64,000 nucleotides of DNA from contig NZ_JAGYPH010000001.1 of assembly GCF_018343525.1 (NCBI RefSeq), positions 496,001 to 560,000 on the forward strand, in the 5' to 3' direction. The notes beneath the pieces were generated by a model. It was not told the DNA's origin and made no database searches. It worked only from the letters and a program-made list of their open reading frames with translations. This stretch comes from Lederbergia citrea. Lineage in GTDB: Bacteria; Bacillota; Bacilli; Bacillales; Bacillaceae_C. Position 1 is the first letter of the stretch, and every line of letters starts with the position of its first letter. Below, in pieces: positions 1-9,476 of this stretch. The position numbers and the translations under genes are program-made.

Positions 1-1
1 A

Positions 2-118
2 AAAGAAATCAACGACCGTGTAATGAAGCAAGTAAACGAAGCCACCGATTATGCTGAAGAAGCACCATATCCGGATCCTGAGGACGCATTAAAATTCGTT
101 TACGCAGCAGAGTACTAG
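2..118 (+). CDS. bkdAA: 2-oxoisovalerate dehydrogenase E1 alpha, C-terminal end (partial)
   Basis: Only the last 38 codons are inside the window, in the frame ending with TAG at 116-118. The visible tail contains YPDPEDALKFVYA, which resembles the C-terminus of BKD E1 alpha subunits. It ends 12 bases before bkdAB, the usual operon order. E1 alpha and E1 beta form the thiamine-diphosphate decarboxylase of the branched-chain 2-oxoacid dehydrogenase complex. The identification rests on position and this short tail. Confidence 0.8.
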   Translation, partial: KEINDRVMKQVNEATDYAEEAPYPDPEDALKFVYAAEY

Positions 119-130
119 GGGGGATAAGCA

Positions 131-1114
131 ATGGCAGTCATTTCTTATATTGAAGCTGTCACTACCGCGATTCGCGAAGAGATGGAACGTGATGAAAAAG
201 TTTTCGTCCTCGGTGAAGACGTAGGTAAAAAGGGCGGCGTATTTAAAGCAACACAAGGCTTGTATGATCAATTTGGAGAGCAGAGAGTCATTGACACGCC
301 GCTAGCGGAATCCGCGATTGCCGGAGTAGGAATCGGTGCCGCCATGTATGGATATCGGCCAATTGCAGAAATGCAATTTGCAGATTTTATTATGCCGGCA
401 ATCAACCAAATCATTTCCGAGGCTGCCAGGATTCGCTATCGCTCAAACAATGATTGGAGCTGCCCAATGGTGATTAGGGCCCCGTACGGTGGTGGTGTAC
501 ATGGCGCGCTTTATCACTCTCAATCAGTGGAATCAATCTTTGCAAACCAACCTGGATTAAAGATTGTTATGCCTTCCACTCCTTATGATGTGAAGGGGCT
601 ATTAAAAGCGGCTATCCGCGACCCTGATCCAGTACTTTTCTTTGAACATAAACGTGCCTACAGACTGATTAAAGGCGAGGTTCCTGACGAGGATTATGTG
701 TTGCCGATCGGAAAGGCAGATGTAAAACGCGAAGGTGATGATATTACCGTCATTACATATGGATTATGTGTACATTTCGCCCTTCAGGCAGCAGAACGTC
801 TTGCGGAGGATGGGATAGAAACACATTTATTGGACTTACGGACGGTTTATCCACTTGATCAAGAAGCAATTATTGAAGCAGCTTCAAAAACTGGCAAGGT
901 CTTGCTTCTTACAGAAGATAATAAAGAAGGCAGTATTATAAGTGAAGTAGCCGCCATTATCAGTGAACATTGTCTGTTTGATCTTGATGCGCCAATTATG
1001 AGGCTTGCCGGTCCAAATGTTCCAGCAATGCCTTATGCTCCGACGATGGAGAAGTTTTTCATGGTCAACCCTGATAAAGTCGAAAAAGCAATGCGGGAAC
1101 TAGCAGAATATTAA
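131..1114 (+). CDS. bkdAB: 2-oxoisovalerate dehydrogenase E1 beta subunit
   Basis: The 327-aa product is full length for E1 beta. With E1 alpha it decarboxylates 2-oxo acids from Val, Leu and Ile using thiamine diphosphate and passes the acyl group to the E2 lipoyl arm. The N-terminal GEDVGKKGGVF segment and the later PYGGGVHGALYHSQ segment are typical of the transketolase pyrimidine-binding domain; a transketolase C-terminal domain follows. The start is ATG preceded by a GGGGGAT Shine-Dalgarno. It lies between bkdAA and bkdB. The products, including propionyl-CoA precursors, feed the mutase pathway encoded just downstream. Confidence 0.95.
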   Translation: MAVISYIEAVTTAIREEMERDEKVFVLGEDVGKKGGVFKATQGLYDQFGEQRVIDTPLAESAIAGVGIGAAMYGYRPIAEMQFADFIMPAINQIISEAARIRYRSNNDWSCPMVIRAPYGGGVHGALYHSQSVESIFANQPGLKIVMPSTPYDVKGLLKAAIRDPDPVLFFEHKRAYRLIKGEVPDEDYVLPIGKADVKREGDDITVITYGLCVHFALQAAERLAEDGIETHLLDLRTVYPLDQEAIIEAASKTGKVLLLTEDNKEGSIISEVAAIISEHCLFDLDAPIMRLAGPNVPAMPYAPTMEKFFMVNPDKVEKAMRELAEY

Positions 1115-1149
1115 CGGCTGAAAATGGATGTATAAAGGAGGTTATCTGA

Positions 1150-2427
1150 TTGGCAACTGAAAACATTGCCATGCCCCAACTTGGAGAAAGTGTTACCGAA
1201 GGAACAATCAGCAAATGGCTAGTAAAGCCTGGCGATCAAGTAAACAAATATGATCCTATAGCTGAAGTCATGACAGATAAGGTAAATGCTGAAATTCCCT
1301 CCTCTTTTACGGGCACAATTAAAGAGCTGCTCGCTGAAGACGGTGACACGCTAGCAGTTGGTGATATCATTTGTACAATTGAAACGGATGGAGACGCAAC
1401 AACTGATGTCGAGGAAACAGTAAATAAAGACGTCAAAGAGCAAACACAAGAAAAAGAAATTAAAAAGCCCGTTCCAGATGAAAATAGCGCTGGAAAGGTC
1501 CGATATTCTCCAGCGGTACTGAAAATGTCACAGGAACACGACATTGACTTATCGCAAGTATCTGGAAGTGGCCGAGAAGGCAGGATTACTAGGAAAGATT
1601 TACAGAAGCTGATTGATTCTGGAAATATTCCCAAAGCAGGAGAAATTTCAACTGAGAAAACATCGAAATCAGTCACAACGGCTGCCCAACCGGCATCGCA
1701 ACCAGTTAATATTCCTTCCATGCCAGGTGATATCGAAATTCCTGTCACAGGCATCAGAAAGGCGATAGCAGCAAATATGCTTCGTAGCAAGCACGAGGTG
1801 CCACATGCTTGGATGATGATGGAAGTGGATGTAACGGAGCTTGTCCAATACCGTGATTCACTAAAAGCGGAATTTAAGCAGCGTGAAGGTTTCAGTCTAA
1901 CGTATTTTGCTTTCTTCGTAAAAGCAGTGGCTCAAGCTTTGAAGGAATTCCCGATGATGAATTCAATGTGGGCTGGCGATAAAATTATCCAAAAGAAAGA
2001 TATAAATATCTCCATCGCTGTTGCTACAGAAGACGCCTTATTCGTGCCTGTTATTAAACATGCAGATGAAAAGTCCATTAAAGGAATCGCAAAGGACATT
2101 ACGGAACTTGCGAGCAAGGTAAGAAGCGGAAAATTAAAAAGCGATGATATGCAAGGTGGCACATTTACTGTTAACAATACCGGTTCATTCGGATCGGTTC
2201 AGTCGATGGGCATCATCAATTACCCACAGGCAGCCATTTTACAGGTTGAATCGATTGTAAAGCGCCCAGTTGTTATGAACAACGGAATGATTGCTGTCCG
2301 TGATATGGTTAACCTCTGCCTATCACTTGATCACCGTGTATTGGATGGCCTGATTGCCGGTCGGTTCCTGCAAAGAGTGAAAGATATACTTGAAAATATA
2401 TCTAAAGAAAATACATCTGTTTATTAA
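1150..2427 (+). CDS. bkdB: Dihydrolipoamide acyltransferase, E2 of BKD complex
   Basis: The 425-aa E2 forms the core of the branched-chain 2-oxoacid dehydrogenase and transfers acyl groups from the lipoyl arm to CoA. Domains in order: an N-terminal lipoyl domain with the modified lysine in DKVNAE (Lys44), an acidic linker, a peripheral-subunit-binding domain around VRYSPAVLKMSQEHDID (about residues 116-150), a second linker rich in Ser/Thr/Pro/Ala, and the catalytic domain ending with the conserved LDHRVLDG motif. The start is TTG, chosen because AAAGGAGG sits about 8 bases upstream and the protein then begins at the lipoyl fold. It is the last gene of the operon, followed by a strong terminator. 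Confidence 0.95.
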   Translation: MATENIAMPQLGESVTEGTISKWLVKPGDQVNKYDPIAEVMTDKVNAEIPSSFTGTIKELLAEDGDTLAVGDIICTIETDGDATTDVEETVNKDVKEQTQEKEIKKPVPDENSAGKVRYSPAVLKMSQEHDIDLSQVSGSGREGRITRKDLQKLIDSGNIPKAGEISTEKTSKSVTTAAQPASQPVNIPSMPGDIEIPVTGIRKAIAANMLRSKHEVPHAWMMMEVDVTELVQYRDSLKAEFKQREGFSLTYFAFFVKAVAQALKEFPMMNSMWAGDKIIQKKDINISIAVATEDALFVPVIKHADEKSIKGIAKDITELASKVRSGKLKSDDMQGGTFTVNNTGSFGSVQSMGIINYPQAAILQVESIVKRPVVMNNGMIAVRDMVNLCLSLDHRVLDGLIAGRFLQRVKDILENISKENTSVY

Positions 2428-2438
2428 GAGTAAAAAAG

Positions 2439-2479
2439 ACGACTTTAAATTCGAAAAGCGAATTTGAAGTCGTTTTTTT
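2439..2479 (+). terminator. Rho-independent terminator after bkdB
   Basis: A 15-bp stem (arms 2439-2453 and 2459-2473, one G-U pair) with a 5-base loop is followed by seven or more T. It ends the bkd operon. Confidence 0.9.
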
Positions 2480-2575
2480 GGGATTTTTATCATTAGCATT
2501 CACGAAGTGATTGGGTTTGGCGTAATTATTTAATTTTGGTTCTCATGGTTCCCATTTTCTTATGTCTTAGTATCC

Positions 2576-3176
2576 TCATGAATTCTTCATGATTCCCGTT
2601 TCATCCTAATTTCTCGCATCACTGTACTCATGAATGCTTCATGATTCCCGTTTCATCCTAATTTCCCAGATTACTATACTCATGAACGCTTCATGATTCC
2701 CTTTTTATCCGAATTTCCCAAATTACTGTACTCATGAACGCTTCATGATTCCCTTTTCATCCTAATTTCTCGCATCACTGTACTCATGAATGCTTCATGA
2801 TTCCCGTTTCATCCTAATTTCCCGCATCACTGTACTCATGAATGCTTCATGATTCCCGTTTCATCCTAATTTCCCAGATTACAATACTCATGAAGGCTTC
2901 ATGATTCCCTTTTTATCCGAATTTCCCAAATTACTGAACTCATGAACGCTTCATGATTCCCGTTTCATCCTAATTTCCCAGATTACTGTACTCATGAAGG
3001 CTTCATGATTCCCGTTCTATCCGAATTCCCCAGATTACTGTACTCATGAATGCTTCATGATTCCCATTTTATCCTAATTTCCCAGATCACTGTACTCATG
3101 AATGCTTCATGATCCCCGTTTCATCCTAATTTCCCGAATCGCTGTACTCATGAACACTTCAAGGTTCCCATTTTTG
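2576..3176. repeat. Tandem array of twelve 52-bp units, each with a palindrome
   Basis: Each unit contains the inverted repeat TCATGAA-N3-TTCATGA followed by a T/C-rich spacer of about 35 bp. Palindromes begin at 2576, 2628, 2680, 2732, 2784, 2836, 2888, 2940, 2992, 3044, 3096 and 3148, an exact 52-bp step with no insertions or deletions. The N3 loop varies (TTC, TGC, CGC, GGC, CAC). The last copy has a decayed right arm, and a degenerate half copy with an 8-bp shift lies near 2541-2560. The period is not a multiple of three and no reading frame crosses the array. This fills the space between the bkd terminator and the mutA promoter. Function unknown. Confidence 0.95.
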
Positions 3177-3200
3177 TCCAACTTTGTTCAAAATCCGTGC

Positions 3201-3230
3201 TTGACGTTGCTCGCATCTCATACTTGTACT
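3201..3230 (+). promoter_or_regulatory. Possible sigma-A promoter for mutA-mutB-meaB
   Basis: A good -35 box TTGACG (3201-3206) is followed after 18 bases by a weak -10-like TGTACT (3225-3230). It sits just after the palindrome array and upstream of a cre site. The -10 is poor, so the assignment is tentative. Confidence 0.35.
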
Positions 3231-3263
3231 AAAATTAAGATAAAGTAATTTTACGATAATTAT

Positions 3264-3278
3264 ATGCAAGCGATTTCA
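3264..3278 (+). promoter_or_regulatory. cre site (CcpA operator) upstream of mutA
   Basis: The sequence ATGCAAGCGATTTCA matches the catabolite-responsive element consensus WTGNAARCGNWWWCA at every position. It lies between the putative promoter and the mutA ribosome binding site, a roadblock position, suggesting catabolite repression of the mutase operon by CcpA when sugars are plentiful. Confidence 0.75.
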
Positions 3279-3301
3279 TTTTGCAAGGAAGGAAGGATTC
3301 C

Positions 3302-4741
3302 ATGTCTATCGAACAAGCCAAAAAAGCCAAGTTTCTATCTACAGGGTATGAATTATGGGAACAAACAGCTGAAAAATCGCTAAAAGGCAAGCCAATCGAG
3401 TTACTTAATAGTGAAACATATGAAAACATCACAATTTCTCCAATTTATACGAAAAAAGATATTCAAAATATAAAGATTGATCAATTCCCAGGTTCATATG
3501 TACGAACCTTTAAAAATGTTGATTTAAATAACTGGAAAATTGCCCAGAATCTCAGATGTTCTGATTGGTCCGATTTAAAGAAACTACTTGGTAAAGGATT
3601 GGAAAATGGTCTTGAAACCATTTCACTAGATTTAGATGAATTAGAGGATATTAATAAGTTTAATTTCGAAGAGCTTCACGATATTGTGAATAATATTCCA
3701 TACATGATTATTACTAAATCCAATTTCCAGCAAATTGCAGAAAAGCTATTACAAAGTGATTTGGATGTTACTGGTGTAATAGCGACCGATCCACTAACAT
3801 CCGGTTTAAGCCAAGGCTATTTGAATGGCAGTAAGCATTGGCAAGAATGGCAGGAAAATATAATTAAGCTCGATCAAAAACTCCCCAACTTGAAAACGAT
3901 CTTAATTGATACATCTCCATATCATAATAGCGGCTCCAATGTGGTTCAAGAACTTGCAGTCGCTTTGGCAGAGGCAGTCTTTTATATTGAACAGATGCGT
4001 GGCAGAGGCTGGGAAACTGAAAAAACTATACAGAAAATAGTATTCCATTTTTCAATCGGCAGCGACTTTTTTTTGGAGATTGCTAAGCTAAGGGCTTTCC
4101 GTAAATTATGGAAGACGATTGTGCATGCTTATCGGATTAAGCCAAGTGATAATCACGTCACCGTCAGCGCTGAAACATCATCGTTTACAAAGTCCATATT
4201 AGATCCGCATGTGAATATCCTTCGTTCAGGAAACGAAGCTTTTGCAGCAATCTTAGGTGGTGTTGACTTTTTGCATGTCACGCCGTTTGATGAGCATGCT
4301 GCGATTTCAAACGAATTTTCTATGAGAATTGCTAGAAATACACAACTACTGCTTCGTGAAGAATCGTATTTAAATAGAGTAATAGACCCCGCCGGAGGAT
4401 CCTTTTATATTGAATCATTAACGGAGACTCTTGTTGAAAAGGCTTGGAAGTTTTTCCAGGAGATAGATTTGCATGGTGGGATATACAGCACGCTTGAAAG
4501 TGGCTGGCTTCAGCAAAAGATAAAAGAAACGCTGAATAGGAAAGTAGAAGATGTAAATACCGGGAAAAGATCCTTAATCGGTGTAAATGTATATGCCCAA
4601 CCAAATGAATTACTTTCATTTGAACAGCGTTCTAAAGAGGCAACAAAGACTGATGACTCCCGTAAAATAAAGATTGAGCCATTATCAAGAACAAGATTAG
4701 CTGAAGCGTATGAACTAAAAGGGGGTGTGGCTAATGAGTAG
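3302..4741 (+). CDS. mutA: Methylmalonyl-CoA mutase small (beta) subunit
   Basis: The 479-aa product belongs to the methylmalonyl-CoA mutase family and pairs with the large catalytic subunit encoded next. It shows the TIM-barrel mutase fold, with segments such as [14 protein letters not shown] and the [16 protein letters not shown] stretch matching the same region of MutB. The C-terminal cobalamin-binding domain, including the DxHxxG motif, is absent, so it cannot bind B12 itself; the role is structural. ATG at 3302 was chosen over TTG 3281 because GGAAGGAAGG lies between them at correct spacing. The stop overlaps the mutB start by 8 bases. Confidence 0.9.
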   Translation: MSIEQAKKAKFLSTGYELWEQTAEKSLKGKPIELLNSETYENITISPIYTKKDIQNIKIDQFPGSYVRTFKNVDLNNWKIAQNLRCSDWSDLKKLLGKGLENGLETISLDLDELEDINKFNFEELHDIVNNIPYMIITKSNFQQIAEKLLQSDLDVTGVIATDPLTSGLSQGYLNGSKHWQEWQENIIKLDQKLPNLKTILIDTSPYHNSGSNVVQELAVALAEAVFYIEQMRGRGWETEKTIQKIVFHFSIGSDFFLEIAKLRAFRKLWKTIVHAYRIKPSDNHVTVSAETSSFTKSILDPHVNILRSGNEAFAAILGGVDFLHVTPFDEHAAISNEFSMRIARNTQLLLREESYLNRVIDPAGGSFYIESLTETLVEKAWKFFQEIDLHGGIYSTLESGWLQQKIKETLNRKVEDVNTGKRSLIGVNVYAQPNELLSFEQRSKEATKTDDSRKIKIEPLSRTRLAEAYELKGGVANE

Positions 4742-6896
4742 CAAGCCTGACTTTCAAAATATATCGCCAATCATTAGCGAAGGAGACTTCAAAAATAATC
4801 ACCCAATAGCATCATTTGAAACAAACGAAAAGATACCTGTTAAATCCTTTTATACAGAAAAAGATATCGATGGGCTTGAACACCTAGACGAAATGCCGGG
4901 ACTTCCTCCATATACACGTGGACCATACCCAACGATGTACGTAAACAGGCCATGGACGGTGAGGCAATATGCAGGTTTTTCAACAGCAGAAGAAAGCAAT
5001 GCCTTTTATCGCCGAAATCTTGCGATGGGGCAAAAAGGGTTATCAGTAGCTTTTGATTTGGCTACTCACCGCGGCTACGATTCTGATCATCCGAGAGTAG
5101 AAGGCGATGTCGGCAAAGCAGGTGTGGCAATTGATTCAGTGCAAGATATGAAAATATTATTTGATAGTATTCCACTCGACCAAATGTCCGTTTCCATGAC
5201 AATGAACGGCGCCGTCATCCCGATCATGGCATTTTTTATTGTAGCAGCAGAGGAACAGGGAGTCAGTAAAGAAAAATTAGCTGGTACGATTCAAAATGAT
5301 ATTTTAAAAGAATATATGGTACGGAATACGTATATCTACCCACCTCATATGTCGATGAGAATCATTGGAGATATTTTTGAATATACGTCCAAATATATGC
5401 CGAAATTCAACAGCATTTCTATTTCTGGCTACCATATGCAAGAAGCCGGGGCACCGGCGGACCTAGAGCTTGCTTATACCCTTGCAGATGGATTGGATTA
5501 TGTCAGGACTGGTCTTGGGGTAGGTATGAAAATCGATGATTTTGCACCGCGGCTATCTTTCTTTTGGGGGATTGGCATGAATTATTTCATGGAAGTAGCT
5601 AAATTACGTGCCGCCAGAAAAATGTGGGCACAGTTGATGAGTCAATTTAACCCGCAAAACCCAAAATCACTTGCACTTAGAGCGCATAGCCAAACATCGG
5701 GTTGGAGCTTGACTGAGCAGGATCCATATAATAATGTCATTCGAACTTTGATAGAAGCGCATGCCGCGGTGATGGGGCATACACAATCACTTCATACAAA
5801 TGCACTTGATGAGGCGATAGCACTGCCAACTGATTTTTCTGCACGGATTGCTAGAAATACGCAATTGTATTTACAGGAGGAGACAGGTCTTACAAATGTG
5901 ATAGATCCGTGGGGTGGCTCCTATTATGTAGAATCATTGACAAATGACCTAATGAATCGGGCTTGGGAACATATTGAAGAAATTGAAGAGCTAGGCGGCA
6001 TGGCTAAAGCGATTGAAACTGGTCTCCCTAAAATGCGTATAGAGGAAGCAGCTGCCAAGAGGCAAGCTCAGATTGATTCGAAGGAAGAAACGATTATTGG
6101 CGTCAACCGCTATCGATTAGAACAGGAAGAAGCAATGGACATATTAAATATTGATAATAAAGCTGTCCGTGAGAAACAGTTAGAACGATTAAAGGAGCTT
6201 AAAGAAAAGCGATGCGAAGTGGACGTACAAGCTGCACTCGCTGCTTTAACAAATGGGGCCATTGCAAAAGAAAATTTATTGGAACTCGCAGTGGATGCAG
6301 CAAGAGCCCGGGCTACACTTGGTGAAATATCAGATGCGATTGAGAATGCATGTGGAAGGCATAAAGCGGTCATCCGCTCTGTTAGTGGCGTGTATAGCTC
6401 GAATTTTTCTAATGAAGAAGAAATTGCGGCAGTCAAGTCGATGTCCGCTGAATTTTTGGAAAATGAAGGAAGAAGACCCCGGATTTTAATCGCAAAAATG
6501 GGACAGGATGGGCATGATCGCGGAGCAAAAGTCATTGCTACCGCATTTGCTGATTTAGGATTCGATGTCGACATTGGCCCGCTTTTTCAAACGCCAGAAG
6601 AGACAGCGAAGCAGGCCGCGGAAAATGACGTACATGTGATCGGCGTAAGTTCGCTTGCAGCTGGCCACAAAACGCTGCTGCCAAGACTTATCGAAGAACT
6701 GAAAAAGGTTGGTCGAGAAGATATTGTCGTTGTTATTGGCGGTGTGATTCCTGTTCAAGACTATGCATTTCTAAAAGAAAATGGAGCATCTGCTATTTTT
6801 GGCCCAGGCACAGTTATTCCTGTTGCCGCACAAAAGGTGATTGAAGAAATATACCATAGGCTCGGATATGAGGAAGTAGCTGAAACCGATGGTTAA
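4734..6896 (+). CDS. mutB: Methylmalonyl-CoA mutase large (alpha) subunit
   Basis: The 720-aa catalytic subunit converts (R)-methylmalonyl-CoA to succinyl-CoA with adenosylcobalamin. The N-terminal mutase barrel is present ([40 protein letters not shown]), and the C-terminal cobalamin-binding domain carries GQDGHDRG (DxHxxG with the cobalt-ligating His, about residues 589-596), VSSLAAGH and VIGGVIP. ATG 4734 is preferred to GTG 4725 because the AAAGGGGGTG Shine-Dalgarno lies before it. It overlaps mutA upstream and meaB downstream, indicating translational coupling of all three. Confidence 0.97.
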   Translation: MSSKPDFQNISPIISEGDFKNNHPIASFETNEKIPVKSFYTEKDIDGLEHLDEMPGLPPYTRGPYPTMYVNRPWTVRQYAGFSTAEESNAFYRRNLAMGQKGLSVAFDLATHRGYDSDHPRVEGDVGKAGVAIDSVQDMKILFDSIPLDQMSVSMTMNGAVIPIMAFFIVAAEEQGVSKEKLAGTIQNDILKEYMVRNTYIYPPHMSMRIIGDIFEYTSKYMPKFNSISISGYHMQEAGAPADLELAYTLADGLDYVRTGLGVGMKIDDFAPRLSFFWGIGMNYFMEVAKLRAARKMWAQLMSQFNPQNPKSLALRAHSQTSGWSLTEQDPYNNVIRTLIEAHAAVMGHTQSLHTNALDEAIALPTDFSARIARNTQLYLQEETGLTNVIDPWGGSYYVESLTNDLMNRAWEHIEEIEELGGMAKAIETGLPKMRIEEAAAKRQAQIDSKEETIIGVNRYRLEQEEAMDILNIDNKAVREKQLERLKELKEKRCEVDVQAALAALTNGAIAKENLLELAVDAARARATLGEISDAIENACGRHKAVIRSVSGVYSSNFSNEEEIAAVKSMSAEFLENEGRRPRILIAKMGQDGHDRGAKVIATAFADLGFDVDIGPLFQTPEETAKQAAENDVHVIGVSSLAAGHKTLLPRLIEELKKVGREDIVVVIGGVIPVQDYAFLKENGASAIFGPGTVIPVAAQKVIEEIYHRLGYEEVAETDG

Positions 6897-7950
6897 AAAC
6901 CCGCGGAAATTTGTAAAGAGAAAACAAGATGAACAGACAGCAGAAGAGATGATACATGGAATTTTAAATGGAAATCGTACGATTCTTTCGAAAGTGATTA
7001 CGTTAATCGAAAGTAGCGCTTCGCGCCATCAGGAACAAGCACAGGGGATTTTACAAGAGCTTTTACCACACTCCGGAAAATCTGTCCGAATTGGAATTAC
7101 AGGAGTCCCCGGAGCAGGCAAAAGCACGTTTATCGAGGCATTTGGACGTTTACTTTGTGATCAAGGTCATCGTGTTGCTGTTATGGCTGTCGATCCGAGT
7201 TCAACGGTTAACGGTGGTAGTATTTTGGGCGATAAAACAAGAATGGAGCAGCTTTCCAGACATCCAAATGCCTTTATTCGTCCTTCACCGTCAGGCGGTA
7301 CGCTTGGGGGCGTTCATCGCAAGACAAGGGAATCGATTATTGCCTGTGAAGCTGCGGGCTTCGATGTAATTATTGTGGAGACTGTCGGAGTAGGGCAAAG
7401 TGAAACCATTGTCAGGGGAATGGTTGATTTCTTTTTATTACTTGCCTTGACGGGAGCTGGAGATGAACTGCAAGGAATGAAAAAAGGGATCATGGAGTTA
7501 GTCGATGCTGTTGTTGTAAATAAGGCAGATGGAGATAATATAAAGTCTGCCAGGAAAACAATGCGAGAATTTAAACAAATCCTTCACTTTTTGACCCCGG
7601 CAACTTCTGGATGGGAACCAATGGCATTAACTTGTTCAGCAGTGACAGGTGATGGGATTGAAGAGATCTGGCATATGATTGACGAATTTGCCAAGAAAAC
7701 GAAGTCTACAAATGTGTTTGATCAGCGGCGTAAAACTCAAGTGAAGGAATGGCTGCTATCCATGATCAGAGATCGATTGGAAACCTCATTTTATCAAGAT
7801 GAAAATATAAAAGAGCTACAGCCATCAATTGAAGCCGAAGTAATGAATGGAACGGTTTTCGTGCAAAAAGCAGTGGATCAGTTATTCTCTGTTTTTCAAA
7901 GCCAACAAAAAAAGGGACAGCCTCAATCTTGCTGTCCAAAAAACATCTAG
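6889..7950 (+). CDS. meaB: Methylmalonyl-CoA mutase-associated G3E GTPase MeaB (ArgK family)
   Basis: The 353-aa GTPase is the chaperone that protects methylmalonyl-CoA mutase and gates cobalamin loading. Motifs in order: Walker [10 protein letters not shown] near residues 73-81, [14 protein letters not shown] and the guanine-specificity motif NKADGD. It overlaps the mutB stop by 8 bases and closes the mutAB-meaB operon. The final codons carry a hairpin whose T-tract lies on the other strand. Confidence 0.95.
   Translation: MVKNPRKFVKRKQDEQTAEEMIHGILNGNRTILSKVITLIESSASRHQEQAQGILQELLPHSGKSVRIGITGVPGAGKSTFIEAFGRLLCDQGHRVAVMAVDPSSTVNGGSILGDKTRMEQLSRHPNAFIRPSPSGGTLGGVHRKTRESIIACEAAGFDVIIVETVGVGQSETIVRGMVDFFLLLALTGAGDELQGMKKGIMELVDAVVVNKADGDNIKSARKTMREFKQILHFLTPATSGWEPMALTCSAVTGDGIEEIWHMIDEFAKKTKSTNVFDQRRKTQVKEWLLSMIRDRLETSFYQDENIKELQPSIEAEVMNGTVFVQKAVDQLFSVFQSQQKKGQPQSCCPKNI
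7915..7937 (-). terminator. Terminator-like hairpin on the minus strand inside the end of meaB
   Basis: Perfect 7-bp arms GGACAGC and GCTGTCC with a 9-base loop; read on the minus strand they are followed by C and eight T. On the plus strand there is no T-tract. No minus-strand gene is seen to its right, so it may stop antisense transcription, or be incidental. Confidence 0.45.
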
Positions 7951-8037
7951 GGAGTTTAGGGGTATGGATCTAGATGTAATATAATCTTACCCATCCTCTG
8001 GATAAATAAACCTCTTTTTTTATTTTGATCCGAATAT

Positions 8038-8067
8038 TTGATAAAAAGCATAATAAACTGCTATGAT
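8038..8067 (+). promoter_or_regulatory. Sigma-A type promoter of brxB
   Basis: TTGATA (8038-8043), 18-base spacer, TATGAT (8062-8067), about 50 bases upstream of the brxB start. Confidence 0.6.
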
Positions 8068-8116
8068 TACAGTATGAATAACCCTATTAGCAGGCAGTAA
8101 AAGGAGCGAATGAATA

Positions 8117-8554
8117 ATGAATATGGATTTTAATCTTTATATGAATGATATTGTTAGCCAAGCCCGTGAAGATATGGAAAGTGCTGGATATAAGCAACTC
8201 ACGACACCTGAAGAAGTCGAGGCGGCATTCGATCAAAAAGGAACGACACTTGTGATGATTAACTCAGTTTGCGGTTGTGCAGGCGGAATTGCACGCCCTG
8301 CAGCAGCTCACTCGGTCCATTATGATAAACGTCCGGATCATCTTGTTACAGTCTTTGCAGGCCAAGATAAAGAAGCTACTGCAAAGGCACGTAGCTATTT
8401 TACAGATTATCCGCCATCATCGCCTTCTTTTGCAATCTTAAAAGACGGAAAAATTTGCACGATGGTGGAACGCCATGAAATTGAAGGGCATGACCCAATG
8501 TCAGTAGTAAACAAGCTACAGCAATATTTTGAAGAATATTGTCAAGAAGTTTAA
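8117..8554 (+). CDS. brxB: Bacilliredoxin BrxB (YphP/YqiW family)
   Basis: The 145-aa DUF1094 protein has the hallmark CGC motif in VCGCAGG (Cys52, Cys54). Bacilliredoxins remove bacillithiol from mixed disulfides on cytosolic proteins after oxidative stress. Length and the [19 protein letters not shown] region agree with the family. ATG 8117 has AAGGAG ten bases upstream; the earlier ATG at 8110 is in another frame. It is monocistronic between its own promoter and a strong terminator, and occupies the position of yqiW next to the bkd genes as in B. subtilis. Confidence 0.95.
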   Translation: MNMDFNLYMNDIVSQAREDMESAGYKQLTTPEEVEAAFDQKGTTLVMINSVCGCAGGIARPAAAHSVHYDKRPDHLVTVFAGQDKEATAKARSYFTDYPPSSPSFAILKDGKICTMVERHEIEGHDPMSVVNKLQQYFEEYCQEV

Positions 8555-8561
8555 TAATGAA

Positions 8562-8605
8562 AACAACCCTAAAATATGCTCTCGCATATTTTAGGGTTGT
8601 TTTTG
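8562..8605 (+). terminator. Rho-independent terminator after brxB
   Basis: Perfect 18-bp stem (8562-8579 with 8584-8601), 4-base loop TCTC, followed by T's. Confidence 0.95.
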
Positions 8606-8652
8606 TATGAATGAATCCCCTTTGCACAACATAGTGGAAAAGGGTGATAGTT

Positions 8653-9156
8653 ATGAGGCTATTTTTAGCAATCATCTTATTGATTGGCTCCCCATTTTGG
8701 CCATTTGATGCAAGCATACTGCCCGGAGATCCTTTAATAATCGTAAACAAGCGGATAAATGAACTGGCTTTGATTGATAATGGAAAAATCCTTATGATTA
8801 CAAAAGTCGCAACGGGAAAAACAAATGATTTAACGCCAGAGGGAGTATTTACAATTACAGTGAAAGCAATCGATCCGTATTATCGTAAAAAGAATATTCC
8901 TGGTGGAGATCCTCTCAACCCGCTCGGATCCAGGTGGATTGGATTTGATGCGAAGGGGACGGACGGAAGGATTTTTGGTCTCCACGGCACAAACGCGCCA
9001 TCTTCAATTGGAAAATATCTTTCTAATGGCTGTATCAGGCTACAAAAAGATCCGCTTGAAATACTGTACAATCAGGTTCAAAATGGCACGAAAATTTTCG
9101 TTACTAACAGTACTCAATCATTTGAACAACTTGCAAAGGAAATGGGGGCAATATAA
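8653..9156 (+). CDS. L,D-transpeptidase (YkuD fold), small secreted or anchored form
   Basis: The 167-aa product begins with a hydrophobic segment (LFLAIILLIGSPFWPF) that would act as signal or anchor, followed by a single YkuD catalytic domain. The active-site signature is visible as GLHGTN followed by SNGCIRL, with catalytic Cys127. Such enzymes cross-link or modify peptidoglycan peptides through meso-DAP. No LysM domain is present, unlike YkuD itself. ATG 8653 is chosen because AAAAGGGTG precedes it; GTG 8644 lies inside that Shine-Dalgarno. Confidence 0.88.
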   Translation: MRLFLAIILLIGSPFWPFDASILPGDPLIIVNKRINELALIDNGKILMITKVATGKTNDLTPEGVFTITVKAIDPYYRKKNIPGGDPLNPLGSRWIGFDAKGTDGRIFGLHGTNAPSSIGKYLSNGCIRLQKDPLEILYNQVQNGTKIFVTNSTQSFEQLAKEMGAI

Positions 9157-9160
9157 GAAA

Positions 9161-9190
9161 AGCTCCAGGCCTTGGTCAGCCCCTGGAGCT
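9161..9190 (-). terminator. Hairpin downstream of the L,D-transpeptidase gene
   Basis: Nine-bp arms AGCTCCAGG and CCTGGAGCT. The T-rich stretch (TTTTCTTA) follows on the minus strand, while the plus strand has A's after the stem. It could be a back-up terminator for prli42 or a weak end signal for the transpeptidase. The CTCCAG core resembles the end of the dispersed repeat seen elsewhere. Confidence 0.4.
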
Positions 9191-9193
9191 AGA

Positions 9194-9224
9194 TAAAAAA
9201 CAGGACAGTTCATTGAACTCGTCC
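9194..9224 (-). terminator. Rho-independent terminator of prli42
   Basis: On the minus strand, arms GGACGAGTTC and GAACTGTCC (one bulge) close a 3-base loop and are followed by TGTTTTTT, 12 bases beyond the prli42 stop. Confidence 0.75.
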
Positions 9225-9235
9225 CATTTTTGCAT

Positions 9236-9328
9236 TTATAGAAATGAAAGCCCCGCCATAATTGTTGTTGCAAGCATTGAAAAGAGCATCACATAGACAA
9301 TGATTCGCTGAACTTTTTTATTAGACAC
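9236..9328 (-). CDS. prli42: Stressosome-associated mini-protein Prli42
   Basis: This 30-codon gene encodes a single-pass membrane peptide starting SNKKVQRIIVYVML, then a hydrophobic helix ending AGLSFL. The basic N-terminal face followed by one transmembrane helix matches the Prli42 family first described in Listeria, where it tethers the stressosome to the membrane. The start is GTG with AGGGGTG eight bases upstream; a terminator follows the stop. The recognition is by sequence pattern, not search. Confidence 0.8.
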   Translation of the reverse strand: MSNKKVQRIIVYVMLFSMLATTIMAGLSFL

Positions 9329-9476
9329 TATATAAACACCCCTACGTATTTATTTACTTCTATTTTATCTAGAAAATGATCTTTATACAACCCTATTTAT
9401 TATGCAGGAATAATAGTCAGGAATGTCGAATATTATATAAGTTTTGGATATAATTTCTACGCTTAGGAGGGGTTTC

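Noticed and set aside
1236..1790. Minus-strand 184-codon frame opposite bkdB
   Set aside because: Ser-rich shadow of a strongly conserved plus-strand gene.
2576..3176. CRISPR-like array
   Set aside because: The whole 52-bp unit is repeated, spacers included; there are no unique spacers and no cas genes.
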